Of a stretch of DNA of 64,000 bases, positions 1 to 11,890 are shown in pieces (within the stretch, counting starts at the first letter, position 1; every line of letters begins with the position of its first letter). The DNA comes from Cristatella mucedo (lineage: Eukaryota > Bryozoa > Phylactolaemata > Cristatellidae): assembly GCA_009760855.2 (NCBI GenBank), contig WPIO01000014.1, forward strand, positions 2,278,501-2,342,500, in the 5' to 3' direction. The notes beneath the pieces were generated by a model. It was not told the DNA's origin and made no database searches. It saw nothing but the letters and a program-made list of their open reading frames with translations. The position numbers were made by a program, and so were the translations under genes.

Positions 1-192
1 GCAGCTAACTTCGTGCTCGAGGTCAAGGGTCAGTGCACCCGCTTGGAAGCCTGCATTGCCCTTCGACTTCCTTTGGACAGACCGGCGGCTCTTAGCACTA
101 AAGTAAACGTTTAGAGCTACGAACTCAACAGCTTCAGTGTACAGTGCGGCAGAAGAGCCTTAGATGCTTTCAACCCGCATGCAGCGGGTGGC

Positions 193-385
193 GAGCCGCG
201 ATAGCACACTAGGCATGGCGGTTGATTTTCACGACGTCGTTCCCCAGGTAGTGGGTTCGAATCCTGCACGTGGGCGATTCTGTATCGCCGCTGCAAGCAG
301 TGGTGATAGCCGTAAAGGCTCTTCTGTCGCTATACAACGGAGGCTGTTAAATCAGCTACGATTATTTATTTATTTTTGTAGCTCT
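193..385 (+). mobile_element. SINE-2 copy
   Basis: Head begins GAGCCGCGATAGC, followed by a B box, GGTTCGAATCCTGC. The body contains GTGGTGATAGCCGTAAAGGC and CTGTTAAATCAGCTAC, then a T/A-rich end. Shared with 7968-8118, 43318-43479 and 60280-60405. Confidence 0.75.
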
Positions 386-744
386 TTTTGCCAGCTGTAG
401 GGTCCGCATCGCGAAGTACCGGCATCTCGTCGCTAAGAACAGCTAAGAGTCTGGGCTAAGAGCAGCTAAGAGTTTTGCGGTGGCGCCTCAGCCCGCAAAG
501 GGCACAGTGCCCGCAGCAGGAATTGGGCCGTCTGTGTGCGAAAGCGACGCAGCGTTAGCCGATAGCGTAGCCAGTCGCCCGTGCAGACGCTTATGCTATG
601 GGGCGAGCCTATCAGCTTGGACCGCGGCGTGGGGATAACTCCGCAGGGAGTTCAGCCGCAGGAAGAGCACCGGAGCGACCGGAAAAGAGCTGGTCATCAT
701 ACCCACCTCATTCCTAGCGAAGCCCCGCCCCGCCCCCCTGCTTC
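386..744. other. No recognised feature
   Basis: GC-moderate sequence with the short direct repeat AGAGCAGCTAAGAGT near 450-475. No gene seen. Confidence 0.5.
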
Positions 745-1035
745 GCGAATGAGTTTGTCAGCTCACTTCGTACACACTCACGACATCTCTCCTGCTGCCG
801 ACTGTAACACATCCTTTCCAGCTGTCCTGAGCTGCTGCTTCCACGCTACTCGACCGTCAGCATCGTATCACCACCATTTCCTCGACTGCCCTTCTGACAC
901 AGCTACGCTCTTACTTTCTCTTTATTCCATTAAATTAAGCCTTGGCTAACGTGTGCACAGCGAATGCCACATAGGCTGTGAGTGGCCAAAGAAAATCTCC
1001 CGAATAACAACTGCATAGTCTTTGTGGCTTTAATA
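745..1035 (+). mobile_element. LINE-B 3' end, decayed
   Basis: Shares with the 41.5 and 59.5 kb copies the stretch from CTGCTGCCGACTGTAACACA through GTCCTGAGCTGCTGCTTCC and the tail motif CATAGTCTTTGTGGCTTT. Confidence 0.6.
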
Positions 1036-1050
1036 GATCATAAGTAACTA

Positions 1051-1182
1051 ATTGTTTAGCGCCCTAAGAGAGCTTAATCTCTATTTAGGCGCTTCACTTG
1101 TGCCACGGGGCTGGAGCACACGATCTCAGTCCAACTTTGTGTCAGGGCGAGCACCTTAACCACTGGGCCAAATCAGCACGGC
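1051..1182 (-). mobile_element. SINE-1 copy
   Basis: Minus-strand tRNA-like head (AGCCGTGCTGATTTGGCCCA, GTGGTTAAGGTGCTCGCCC) and the GCGCCTAAATAGAGATTAAG tail. The B-box region is partly mutated. Confidence 0.75.
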
Positions 1183-1189
1183 TTTGTGG

Positions 1190-1725
1190 AGTTACAGACC
1201 GAGATACCTTACATTCTGCCTAAGCTTCGCTGGCTTCCTATCAGGCATTGAATCGATTTTAAGATCCACAGTCTGGCTTGCAGGTTACTTCACTCACTAG
1301 CACTAGCTTACCTACCCGACTTCCTTGCTCTTTCCAGTTAGCTCTCGCAGGCAAGTTACAGTTTACCCATCCGATTCAGTCACCTTTCCTTCAGTGCGAA
1401 AGCACGAAAGTCCGGAACTCGCTTTGGCACCAGTGAACTTGCCTTTTTTGAGTCGGCTTGCTTTGCACGCGTACCTGTGCATGATTCAGTGCATGTTGCT
1501 CGCCATAGGTCCTACTGAACGACAGTGATGAGTATCTCCACGTTTGCTTTACCATGATGGCCCTAAACACGTTGCTTGTTTGCTGTTGCAAGCTCGATAC
1601 CACGCATGTCACCTAACCCTTGGGTCTCTTGGGTCTCTATCCTGCAGCGACTTTTAAAGCGCCCGGATAGAGATTAAGTTCTCTGAGGGTGCTATACAAG
1701 CGAGCTGGATTATTACTGCTGTTCT
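1190..1725 (+). mobile_element. LINE-A-related 3' end, diverged
   Basis: Starts near CGCTGGCTTCCTATCAGGCA, equivalent to the HWLPV motif of L2/CR1 ORF2 C-termini. It ends with GCGCCCGGATAGAGATTAAG, TTCTCTGAGGGTGCTATACA and a short ATT tail. Confidence 0.6.
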
Positions 1726-2761
1726 TCTAAAACCCGACTCCCTACTCGAATGCGTCCGGATGGATAACATCGCCAGCCATCTCGGAGCGCCCGATTACCC
1801 TCATGCTGACGTCTGGCGCACTTTTGGTCGTTCGGCATTCTTCCAGGACGAAATTTCTCTGATCAGCCGACGAGATCAGGACGGATCGATCGGGAGACGT
1901 CACCGCCGCCGCTAGCTAAACGCAATGCAGCTCTCCGAAGGGAAGTTCAGCTACGCAGGGAAAATGGCACGGAGGTTGCATTGGAATGATTCTTCATGGA
2001 AGTTTCTCTACATTCCCGAAATCTCCGGGCGCCAGGTGGTGGGGGAGCGTGCTATAATACACCGTCGACTCAGTACGATCGCGAAGCTCATGCCCGAGGC
2101 GCATTCGCGGCCAGGGCTGGCTGCACTGGGTGGCTGCCGCCGCCTCTGTCTGGGCGAAGGTGAATGCGGCAGCCGATCGAGCACTAATCGCTGTCGCTTC
2201 GTCGCCGAATGCTCGGCTGCTGCGCTTCCGCAACGACGAGCAATCGCTCCGGCGCTCTCACGGGTAGAACCATTCGTTAGGGCCAGTCGAACTGGGTGGT
2301 GACAACACGCATCGGGCTCTCTGTCAACAGCCCGTGTTTAGAAAGGTGAGCGCCAAGCAGTGCAAGCCGGTCAGCGCAGACCTCCGCCGCCGCCAGCCTG
2401 TGAAGGAGCCGACTAGCCGATGGGAGCAATTAGACGCTGCCGGCGTGCTGCGTGTGAGCCAGTGCGGGCGGTTACCTAAGCGGGTCGATGCGCTGCAGTG
2501 GCGAGCCATTTTCGCCGACGCTCGGTCAGCTCCCAACCATAGAAGCCCCTAGCTTAAAAAAAAAGTGCCAGCCGCTATCCGTCAGACGACCTCGAGGTCG
2601 TCTGCCGACCGCTAGCCCGCGCCGAATTCGCATTTTGTCAGCAGCGGAGGCGGCAGCTGCGGTGGGTGCAGTGCAGCCAGACACCGCCGCCACCCACCCA
2701 CCCCTCCCCCCCCCGAAGACCCAGCGTCGGCGCTCGCGTGCGATGAGACGGCGACACTTAC
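1726..2761. other. GC-rich, no recognised gene
   Basis: Several overlapping open frames on both strands reflect high GC content. None has family character or splice support. Further exons of the 2762-3000 candidate gene were sought here and not found. Confidence 0.4.
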
Positions 2762-3000
2762 AGCCGACTGTCGCCCTCCTCGTACGGCTCCCTGATGAAC
2801 AGAATGGCGCCGGCGGAGAGGAACGTCACGCTCGTCCAAAAGAACGTGCACGACAGCCAAGTAGGCGGCAGCCAGATGCGCCGAAGCGCCTGGAAGGTCG
2901 GCGGCATCGCCGCAGGCGGCGCCTCACGGTCCGACGGAACGTCGCCGAAGGCTTCAGAGGAGCGGGCTGAAACGAGCGACGGCTCCGAGAGCTGCGGCAT
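2762..3000 (-). CDS. Candidate coding exon, single-helix membrane segment
   Basis: The minus-strand open frame runs from beyond 3108 to a strong donor (CT|GTAAGTG) whose GT is at 2761-2760. From the first ATG (3000) it encodes a Ser/Glu-rich lead, MPQLSEPSLVSARSS, then FQALRRIWLPPTWLS and the hydrophobic stretch FFWTSVTFLSAGAILF, followed by REPYEEGD. A cytoplasmic lead followed by a first membrane helix would fit a multi-pass transporter such as an MFS member, but I do not recognise the family. The frame is also open upstream of the ATG, so this could be an internal exon starting earlier. No partner exon was found in 1-2760. Confidence 0.45.
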
Positions 3001-3117
3001 CGCTCTCTTCTTCAGATTCAGCACCGCCTTCGCCTCCAGCTCATCGCTCGCTCGCTCCTCTGAACGGCGATGAGCCGAAAAGTGCCCAGCGGCACTCAGG
3101 CAGGGCACTCAGGCGGC

Positions 3118-3171
3118 GGCGAAGTGCAGCGCATCGGCGAAGTGCAGCGGAGCGGCGAAGTGCAGTGGAGC
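3118..3171. repeat. Three tandem 18-bp units
   Basis: Unit GGCGAAGTGCAGCGGAGC repeated three times with small changes, just upstream (minus-strand sense) of the candidate exon ending at 2762. Confidence 0.85.
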
Positions 3172-3607
3172 GAGCGGCGAGAGCAAGTGAGCCGACACGC
3201 TGGCTCGGCTCCGCCGCACTCCTGCTGTCCACTTCGCTTTTACTTGCTGACGAGCCGGGGCAGGGGTACGACCGCCGAGGTCAGGCTGACAAAGTCCAGG
3301 ACAGACTAGTCTTTTCGCCCCGAACGGCGATCGTGCATAGAAAATGCGCCCGGTCTCTGTCCGACGGCTTTTGCTTCGTAAACTGCACCGCGGGGTTGTA
3401 CCAAAGAGAGCACACAGCGGCTAAACGCCAACACAGTAGCTTCTCTGCTGGTCACTATCGGTTCGCACACTGCAGTTATGACATCAAATGTCGCTCGAAA
3501 TGTCGTGGTGCACCCGCACAACGCATGCACAGATGCACTCACACACGAACCATTATAAAATTCCTTGCGGATTTATACTAAAAACGTCTGCCAATGCGTC
3601 ACTCCCT

Positions 3608-3609
<2 letters not shown>

Positions 3610-3682
<73 letters not shown>
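3610..3682. repeat. (CT)n microsatellite
   Basis: About 36 uninterrupted TC units. Confidence 0.98.
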
Positions 3683-3684
<2 letters not shown>

Positions 3685-5569
3685 CCTGTCTCTCGGTCTC
3701 GCACTCCGGTACATCTCTCAGTTCTTCTACTTGTCGATTATCGCCACTTCAGCATAGCACGGCACTACGTAAATCCAAGTGCTACTCAGTTCACTCAAAT
3801 GGCAAAAAAGATGAGAACTTGAGAGTATTTTCTCTCGCAAAAAATGGCATCGGCGACTCTGTCTGAGGCCGTTGTTATTGCTAGCTCTCTCGTTAACATG
3901 GTCGCTTAAGTTGCTGAGACGGTCCATTGAGCGAAAGTAAATGTGCTGAATAGTCAGTCAGTATGTTTATATGGCGCTAAGCACACCTGAGAGATACGGT
4001 AGCGGAAGAGAGTTTGCAGGATATGCTGCCTCGTCCAAAAGGTATTGAACTCGTGACCTTCCACCTAAGGGGGGTAGGATGGGGTAAAGCCATACCCGCT
4101 TGAAATTCCGATAGACCAAAAGCTGTGAGCTACCGCTATGCCCAAGATCGCTTGGCCGCGTGGAAAGCCTGCTCTTGCACTCCCGGGCTCGCCTTGTTTT
4201 GCAGTGCCAGGCACGCGGATCGCTTGCACAATCGATCTAGCACTCGCGCCCTGCTCCTCGCGATGAACAATCCTGGTGTGCATCCAGCGCCCGCGTGCCG
4301 ACCGTTACGAACGGTAGCTTGTGGTGAATGCATAAATCACATTTCTTATCGAGCTCAGCGGCACAAGCGGCGGTAGTTGGCTCGCTTGATGTCGGCCACC
4401 TCGATCTGTACGCAGCAGCATTTTTAACATCTGCACCCCGGGTGGGTGGAGGGGGTTGGCCGGCTCGCGACTTGCCTGCTTGCTTGCTTATAGAGAACGG
4501 CAATTCAGCCCACGGACACGAGCGTTGCCGAGGGGCGGTGGCGGCAGTGGGTCGCGCTAGGTCAATATTTATCAAAGGCTTCATCCCGTCAAGACCCGGG
4601 GGTTCGCGTATCCAGCAGCTGAGTGCTAACAGTAAAATCTGAGTCCTGGCGAAGCGCTTCCTCGCAGCGCGAGCGATGGCTCTCCGAGCTCTGGCGGTAG
4701 CTGTCGGTCGGCTCTTCGCGTCGATCGCGTCGCTCACACGACAAACGACTTCTACGAACTCCATTCTCCCGAAGCTAGAAGTTGGGCGGGCACGACACGG
4801 GCAGCCATGTTGTCAGCCTCGTCCGAATGGCGGTGCACTATTCTGTGCTTTTTCCGGGAAAGTGACGATTTCTATACCTTTCTTCTAGCCCGCTATATCA
4901 CCCGCCGCGCCCCCCCCCCGTAATGTGGGTCGCATCGGTGGCTGCCCTGACATAGTGCGTTTCGTTACAAGTGAGTGAGCCAGCGAGCGAGTTACAACTG
5001 TACATGGAAGGCATTGCCTACACAGCCATCGTAGCCGAGGCCGTCCCTCAAATTAATAGCGATTACTTTTCTCTACCGCCTTGATATACATTTCAGCTAA
5101 CAGCGGCTACCTAAGTTGCTTGCTGACCAATGTACTTGTCGCTCTGATGTAGCTCCCACCACAGGATGACGGCGTGCTGCAGCTGCTTTGCCTGTTGCAC
5201 TGCTCCGCTTTTGGATTCACTGCTCTTGAGCTCATCGCAAGCCTTCGTTAGGATTCATTACTCTTGATCTCACTGCAAGCCTTCAAGATGGCTTGAAGAC
5301 GTGCAGTTTTGCTTGGGTTTGTGCGTCTGACCTGGCTCGGCAGGCAGGGGCCGGTGGCCGTTCACTGAACCACACAAGTCAAAGACCGCTACCACTAGAG
5401 AAGAATATAACGAAAAGTAAACAATCAAAGGCCAAAAAGTTCAAGGTCCGTTCACCAACCGCGCTAGCAAGCAGTATACATTTCTAGAATCGTTACCATG
5501 GCAGCCTTTACAAATTTTTTTTAGTAATCAGAGATCTTTAAGGGCTACTAGTAGCGAATCTTCGAAAGA
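3683..5569. other. No recognised gene
   Basis: GC-rich from about 4,060 to 4,920 with overlapping meaningless frames. The rest is mixed. Confidence 0.5.
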
Positions 5570-5619
5570 CCATAGTATTATGTAATACATAAATGAATAT
5601 GTATTACATAATACTATGG
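5570..5619. repeat. Perfect 21-bp inverted repeat with 8-base spacer
   Basis: The arms (5570-5590 and 5599-5619) are exact reverse complements, starting CCATAGTATTATG and ending CATAATACTATGG, around AAATGAAT. AT-rich. It could be a small foldback element remnant or a cruciform. There are no flanking genes within 2 kb. Confidence 0.8.
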
Positions 5620-7069
5620 ATCACAGGTGGAGCTGCCAATAGAATTTCCAAAAGATCTTAGAAAGGCTCTTACCGAAAGATAAACTCTAATAGAGGGCCA
5701 CCGACTGCCCACTATGGAGGAGTTGTAGTATCCGGTTTGGAGGTAGACGTCCGTTGGAGGAGAGGTGGGCGAGGCCTGGGAGGGGGTAACACTGCTCTTC
5801 GAAACCCGTTACTCTTGCTTTCCCTGATGGGTGTGAAGCACAAGTACAAGTATAAGCTCAGAAAGAACTCATGGTAACGCCATGCCATCTTACCCCTTAC
5901 TATAGTCCATACCAAACACGAGTAAAATGATCCCAGATGTTTCACAAATCAACCCAGATAAAATTGAATTTAAGGCTGCTCTCAGGTAACGAAACAGGAT
6001 CTTCATTGAACTATCAAAAGCGCCTAGAATTGAGCGCTCCGGACTCTCAGCATAGAAATGTTGTCCATGAGTGCGTAGACAATGAGTTTCATGGAATATC
6101 GCGTAATCTAAAACAGAGGTGAAATATCACAATGCGAATAGACGATGGAGCGTCAAAGTGTCTGTAAAGATCGGCTCAAACTAGAATTATTATTGCAACT
6201 TCTCGGGCTTCGTTCTTATTTACATTATAGCTACTTTTCGCTGATTACTGGAGCACTCAGCTTAGTGGCGATCAATTTCAGGTGTCAATATGAGCAGTTT
6301 GAATTCATTTTAGAATTCGGTAAGGATCTATTTTATGATATCACACGTCTCCTTTTAATTTCATACTGTAGGGTTAGATACAATTTTGAATTTGACCAAT
6401 TCTTTAGTCGTGGATCTTAAGAATACAGCGCTCTGAAAATATTGAAGCTATCAGGCAAAAAAGCGTGATATAGTTCTGATAATAACAGTAGAGACCGTTC
6501 TTCTAAAATACAAGTTTTTACTACAACTACAGACGTGCCTATGATCTGCATACTGCAGCACAAAGGATTCATCCAGAGTGTTTTAGTTTCGTAGTTTAAT
6601 TAGCAAAAAAATCTCATTCAAGGGTCTTTTCATTTAACCATACTTTTATGCAAACAATTGACTGCCTTCATGCTATAGCAGCAAGGCTCGGAACATTTTC
6701 GGATTAGTCCTCATCCTGCTTTGAAAGCAAATCACTTTTATTAATTAATTCGACGATTGACATTCTAAGGAATCTAGGGGGCTTAGTGGCATGGAGAAGT
6801 GAGCAGAGAGTAGAGCCTACTTCCTAGTGAATTGTCCACGGATCCTTTCAGGATAGTATCGCTTGGCGGGCTAGCAGCGAAACGTGGCATTAGCCTACTT
6901 CGTAGGCCTCGCCGACTAGAGCTTAGTGGAAGGGTGTTAGCGGATGGACAAAAAGACACAACCAACCAAACAGAGCGAGTTGAGGAGAGAAAAAGCAGGA
7001 GAATAAAGCTAGAGACAGATGCGCAGGCATGCGGAAAAGTAGACGCGAGCCGAAGAGCGAAAGCGCCGA
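5620..7069. other. AT-rich, no recognised feature
   Basis: No repeat family or exon seen. Confidence 0.5.
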
Positions 7070-7170
7070 AAGCCGCTCAGGCTGTGAGTGCCCGCTATAC
7101 TAAACTCTCCTGCGTAACACCCGCATAGTCTTTATGGCTATGTGGAGTTACAGACGGAGATACAAGACAA
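7070..7170 (+). mobile_element. LINE-B tail
   Basis: AAGCCGCTCAGGCTGTGAGT, then AACTCTCCTGCGTAACACCC and TGTGGAGTTACAGACGGAGA, as in the 41.7 kb copy. Confidence 0.75.
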
Positions 7171-7967
7171 GACAGCGAGAAAGAGTCACAGGCATGTTAA
7201 AAATCCAGATGCTGGTACATCGGAGCCAGCGAAACCAGCCGAAACCGGACCTAAGCAAGCCGAATGCTGGACCAGAGGTCCGTTAGGAGTGGGAGATGCG
7301 AAGCCACCGGCCCAAGACTGGAAATCAATACTGGGTGTTCGCTTTATGCAATCTGAAGGATTTCCTCTTCGCAGCAACAACTGAGATATCTGCTGTCATC
7401 TTGCATGTCATTATCAGCTTTACCTGATCGGGCCGGAGTTCAAGTAGTTGCCATAGAAGGTTATCGAGGTGGTCACTGAAATGATTGACAGGCTGTAGGA
7501 TGCAACTGCTCGGACGTTCTCTTTGGAACGTCTTGACGGCGCTACCCGCGCCGGGCTAGCGTCTTGCTGAGCATCTGCCAGCCATCGTCCGTGTACAACG
7601 TGCCACAAGTAGGAGAGCTTCAGTGGGCAGAGAGTCTATCGACTCGAGTTCGGAGGCGGCTACTTTTTCGGAGTTTGACTGAATTTGTCTCGTTACGACT
7701 CTGACAAGATCACCGATCCAGAGAAGGAAGACGAGCAGGATAATGACTGCTGTACCTAGCTGCAGTGCCTCCTGAGTGCAGGGTTAACTTTGTACGGGGG
7801 AGGGGCAGTTGACTGGACACAGCCAGGACCAGTAGGGGTGTGGTGGAGATGGGGGGCTCACCCAGCAAGGCCAAACCCGCCCTCTGACTTTAGGCCCAGA
7901 TGCGCGATGCATTACCTCATGGTAGCCGATTGGAAGTCTGGAGGCGTTCGCGAGTGCATTATTTACT
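7171..7967. other. No recognised feature
   Basis: Neither repeat family nor exon recognised. Confidence 0.5.
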
Positions 7968-8118
7968 GGGCCGTGATAGCCAGGGAGGTAAGGTGCTCGC
8001 TCCTCCCGACCGAGATCGTGGGTTCAGATCCTGCAGTTGGGCGGTCCCCTATTGCAAGCGGTGGTGATAGCCGGCAAGGCTCTTCTGAAATCAAGGCTGC
8101 TAAACCAGCTACAATTTT
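7968..8118 (+). mobile_element. SINE-2 copy
   Basis: Starts GGGCCGTGATAGCC. The A-box-like TAAGGTGCTCGCTCC is followed by the B-box-like GGGTTCAGATCCTGC. The body has GTGGTGATAGCCGGCAAGGC and TGCTAAACCAGCTAC, then T-rich. Confidence 0.8.
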
Positions 8119-8880
8119 TTGTATGGCATGGATTTGTCCGCGTCACTCAGCACCCACAACCCGAGCGATAGAGTGCTGGCGTACCTGGACGCCCCGGCTA
8201 GCGACGACAAACAACAGACACTGGTAGCCCGGGCGCTGAAAGTTTCTTATTAATCTGCATAATCCTTTAGAAGAGCTGTTCGTAGGGTTCCCCAAGCGAC
8301 ACTGTTCCTTAAAACAGTAGGCAGTTGCCCCTTCCCCCGTCCCTCCGGCGACGGTTTGCTCTGGCTCCTGGACCACGTGGCAACAGACTCCGGATTCCGT
8401 GTGCCCTCTAGGGATTCTATCTAAGGTTATCCCGGTAGTAATGTTTAGCTCCAATGTTGTCGCTGCAAGCAATTTTTTTACATCAAGAGATGAATGTGAT
8501 GTCACTTCTCCCGGCGGTGACCCAGTGACAGCCATCAGGGGCAAGAATAACTTCCGACTAGGAAAAGGGTTATAATGGGAAACGACGTACACCCCCCCAT
8601 AGATTCGCTTACAAGTGAATGACTACGGCAAGTTACAGGTCAGGTGACTTCGTGAAGCTTGGGGGTTTTCTATTTGCACATCAGCAGGTTGGTAACGCAA
8701 CGGGCCTCCAGCACGACCGCACAGGTGTGTCAGCCTCCACGTTTTTCCCAATCGTTCTGGTCGCACTCTGTCTCCTGCAAACACCATACATACGTGAGCA
8801 GCTTAAGGTAGGCATCCATCACCGCGCAGCAATATGTCTCTTTAATCGTCGTATTATTGAGAATACACTCTAAACAAATT
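8119..8880. other. No recognised feature
   Basis: A 149-codon minus-strand frame (8143-8592) is open but has no recognisable protein character. Confidence 0.45.
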
Positions 8881-8982
8881 TAATTCATTTGCACAGCGCC
8901 TTGAGAGAGCTTAATATCTATTCACACGCTTCACATATGCCACGGGGCTCGAGCCACCTTAATCGCTGGATCAAACCAGAAG
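8881..8982 (-). mobile_element. SINE-1 copy with internal deletion
   Basis: The tail and CATATGTGAAGCG motif are present, but about 35 bases between the B box and the A box are missing compared with full copies. Confidence 0.7.
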
Positions 8983-9727
8983 TGGTTTAACAGCTAAATG
9001 GGCAGGAGGATCTCTAGCGCTGCTATCGTGGCAGACTCATTTATTCGCTGGCTCTCAGTGACGTCATCACGTCATATGAGATGACATTGAAAAAATAACC
9101 TTGACTTACTATGCGACAGTGACCACAACGCGGCATCCTTGACTATTAGGGCAGTGACGGTATTTTGTGGGCATTCATCCTCTGTAATGGTACGGTCCTG
9201 CGACGTGCCCCTCTTGCACCGAAAAACCAGCCTTTACTTTTTGGAAATTCTATTTAGGCATTTATTCAGCTCTCCCGCGTTTGGGTAACGATGGCGACAT
9301 CGCAGTGGTCTGGAACGTGATGAGCAAAGCACTCTACTGCAGTCGCCAGAAGAGCTGCAAATGCTTGCCCTATTTCGAGGAGAGATCGCGTGCCGTATTT
9401 GTTCGTAATACAATTCTTCGGCACTAAATGCACTCGGTAAACCAAATTTCACTTGTGAAAATGTTACTCCGGTACAGTACAGCAGTCGCCTAACACAGCA
9501 GACTGGGGGTGACCGCACCGAAGCACGCGAGAGAATTTTCAAAATTTTCCGTGTAGTGACAGATAAGAGAGAAAGGGTGACATTGCAAGAGAAGAGCAAT
9601 GAAGAGAGACGAGGTATGTACGAGCACCTTAAGCCCTGACCATCTTCCTTAGGTCTGTGAAAGCTTTGCTATGTATATACGTCCATCAAGCTGTTGGCGT
9701 ACAGGAATATATAAAATGATAATATAC
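8983..9727. other. No recognised feature
   Basis: A 121-codon minus-strand frame (9234-9599) is open but unrecognised and lacks convincing splice context. Confidence 0.45.
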
Positions 9728-9728
9728 T

Positions 9729-9944
9729 TTATTTGCCTAGCGTCAGAGGAGAACCCAAGCCAGGCTTGCTTAGCACGAATGTCACCGTGCCAAGAGCTGC
9801 CACTGTGTCTTCGAGCGTGCTAACTTCGCCTCCGGCTTTGAGCCACCGTAACATTTTTACAAGCCTCAAAACAGCGGTCCGGTTGGAAGTAGTGTTAAAG
9901 ACAAGGTGCGGTCGACTGCCTTCAGCAAGCGCTTCTTCCACTGT
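9729..9944 (-). CDS. Candidate terminal exon, unrecognised protein
   Basis: After an acceptor-like GATTCCTCAG the minus strand encodes 71 residues: TVEEALAEGSRPHLVF, RTAVLRLVKMLRWLKAGGE, STLEDTVAALGTVTFV and a final LGSPLTLGK. The TAA stop overlaps an AATAAA (9728-9733), as in a compact 3' terminal exon. The opposite strand is also open, which weakens the case. No family recognised and no upstream exon identified. Confidence 0.3.
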   Translation of the reverse strand, partial: TVEEALAEGSRPHLVFNTTSNRTAVLRLVKMLRWLKAGGEVSTLEDTVAALGTVTFVLSKPGLGSPLTLGK

Positions 9945-11561
9945 CTGAGGAATCAATTTTCATCTAGTGGAAGCCTGCGGTAACATGTTCTCGACAGGTT
10001 AATAGAGGAATCACATTCTTACGGTGTTCAACCGAATTCCAAAATCACTGCCCATTCATGCTACTCCGTTGCCTCTCGAGTAGAGCAGTCAAAAATAGTA
10101 AAGCCTGCGGCTGCAAGTGTCCATCGTAAAGCTGTAACCGCGAAGACTTACGCTGCCCCAGTGCAAAGCCATTCCTTCCAAAGGATCGATTCTCATTAAA
10201 CAGCTGACTAAAGGCAGAGAACGAGCAAGCAGATGGACATAACGATTACGATTTCGGCGCATCCCACATATCCTGTATGAGAAGCTAAGAATCTGTGTGA
10301 GAAAGCTTAATACTTTGAGTAAGGATGCATCTCATGAAATTGTTTTCCGTAACGGTCACCCGATAACTTAAAAATTTCTATCATTACGAGCGGATCTAAT
10401 CCACGCTAGCCAAACTGGGTCACTCGCCATATAGCAACGGTATGATTAAACAGCTGGGCAGATAAACAATGTCCAAAAATTCTTTTGTCCACATCTTGGT
10501 GTGTACTCGTACGGATGATAGTGGTCGCTTCATATCGGCTGAGTACCTGTACTTCGTAGCGAGAACGTACAGCTAAAGTTTTCATCGAACTAGCCAAAAT
10601 AAACATCCATACTGTACAAACTAGGTTTGCCAATAAATTGCAATGGCATCTACGTTCGCTCTCGTATTCGCTACTCATACTCATCTGCTACATCGTTGAC
10701 CTACACACGGGCAATCCCAACAGTAAGGCAGTGCAGGACGTACCTACACAACTAGCGCACGGCTCCTTACCTCTGGGGAAATCAAGCTGTGGTTCCAGAT
10801 TAGCCTCTTTCCGCTCATGGAATGCTTCGCGACAAAAGCAGTGGAGTGACCGACCCACCCCAGCGTAGCCAACTCCTTATTAGCTTGGTGCTGATGCAGT
10901 CCGACTTCAACTCAACGACTACCCGCAACACGGCTGGCAAACGTGAGCCAGTAATCTAATATACATTGGCCCGTTGGGCCCACTTGCAATCCTGCCTACA
11001 CCAGAAGAGAGGCTACTGCAACCGGCATGAAATCTGCAGTCAGCTGTTTCAAGTGCTCGAGGTATCGCCATGCCAACAGTCATACATGGCCTTTACACAA
11101 GCCATTAGAGATGCCGGCGCTGACGACCTAATTGAACAGCCTTCTCCTGAGAGGTGTACGAGCAAAGCAGGAGGTCAAAGACGCAGCTAGACCGTACCTC
11201 GGCCGATCGCAAATCGCGAGCGATCTGTCAATCCTCCAGGACCATAGATGACGGCATCGGTAGTGCCAATTTGCAGGTAAAAAACAGCAAGCCACCTGCT
11301 AGAAGCACGAGGCTGCCGGTCGTCCAATCCTCGGCAACAGGTAAACCGGGGCTCGGCTGGAGCTTCGGCCCAGTTTACCTGTAGTACTCCCGAAGCTCGG
11401 CCATGCCAGCAGTCTGATCGAACCGGCCACCCGGGCGACCCCTGCCAGCATGTATGACATGCAGGTGCTGCCCCCACCTCAAGCCGAGAAAAACTGAGAA
11501 GCAGTCGACGGTAAAGCAAGCGACTAGAATCGTGTGTTTATATGTATATATATATACACGC
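9945..11561. other. No recognised feature
   Basis: Mixed-composition sequence. No exon or repeat family seen until the hairpin at 11562. Confidence 0.5.
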
Positions 11562-11647
11562 CTGAGCTGGGATTTCACTTTAGACGCAAGAATAGATAGA
11601 CAAACGGACTTGTCTATTCTGGCATCTTAAGTGAAATCCCAGCTCAG
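11562..11647. ncRNA. 86-base microRNA-precursor-like hairpin
   Basis: The left arm begins CTGAGCTGGGATTTCACTT and the right arm ends AAGTGAAATCCCAGCTCAG. Pairing continues inward (AGAATAG with CTATTCT) with few mismatches and a small bulge to a loop of about 8 bases. The length is within the pre-miRNA range. Either strand could be the transcript. A foldback mobile element is the main alternative, although no target duplication is evident. Confidence 0.4.
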
Positions 11648-11890
11648 TCGTCAGTCTCGGTGAATGAACCAATACTGACGACGGCAGCGTCTAGTTGACC
11701 GCGACGTACTGATAGAAGTCAGGCGCTGCTCTGTCTGCATAGATCGTAACCATTCACCAATCGCTTAAGCTTACTCCCGCTATGGGGGTGGGGGTAATTG
11801 TTTTTTTTTTATAACTAGTTGAAGCTTACACTAATTCTTCACGAGATTCAGCCTGACGGAATGTACTGCAACAGATATTAAATACAATAC

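Noticed and set aside
240-275. Possible tRNA gene with TGGGTTCGAATCC box
   Set aside because: The A-box side is degenerate and the same segment recurs in other SINE-2 copies, so it is a SINE head and not a tRNA gene. The same applies to all SINE-1 heads.
2488-2970. 160-codon plus-strand open frame, Arg/Pro-rich
   Set aside because: Typical open frame of GC-rich DNA. The opposite strand has a better-supported exon ending in GTAAGT.
3610-3682. CRISPR-like or satellite array
   Set aside because: Simple dinucleotide repeat without spacers. No repeat-spacer structure anywhere in the window.
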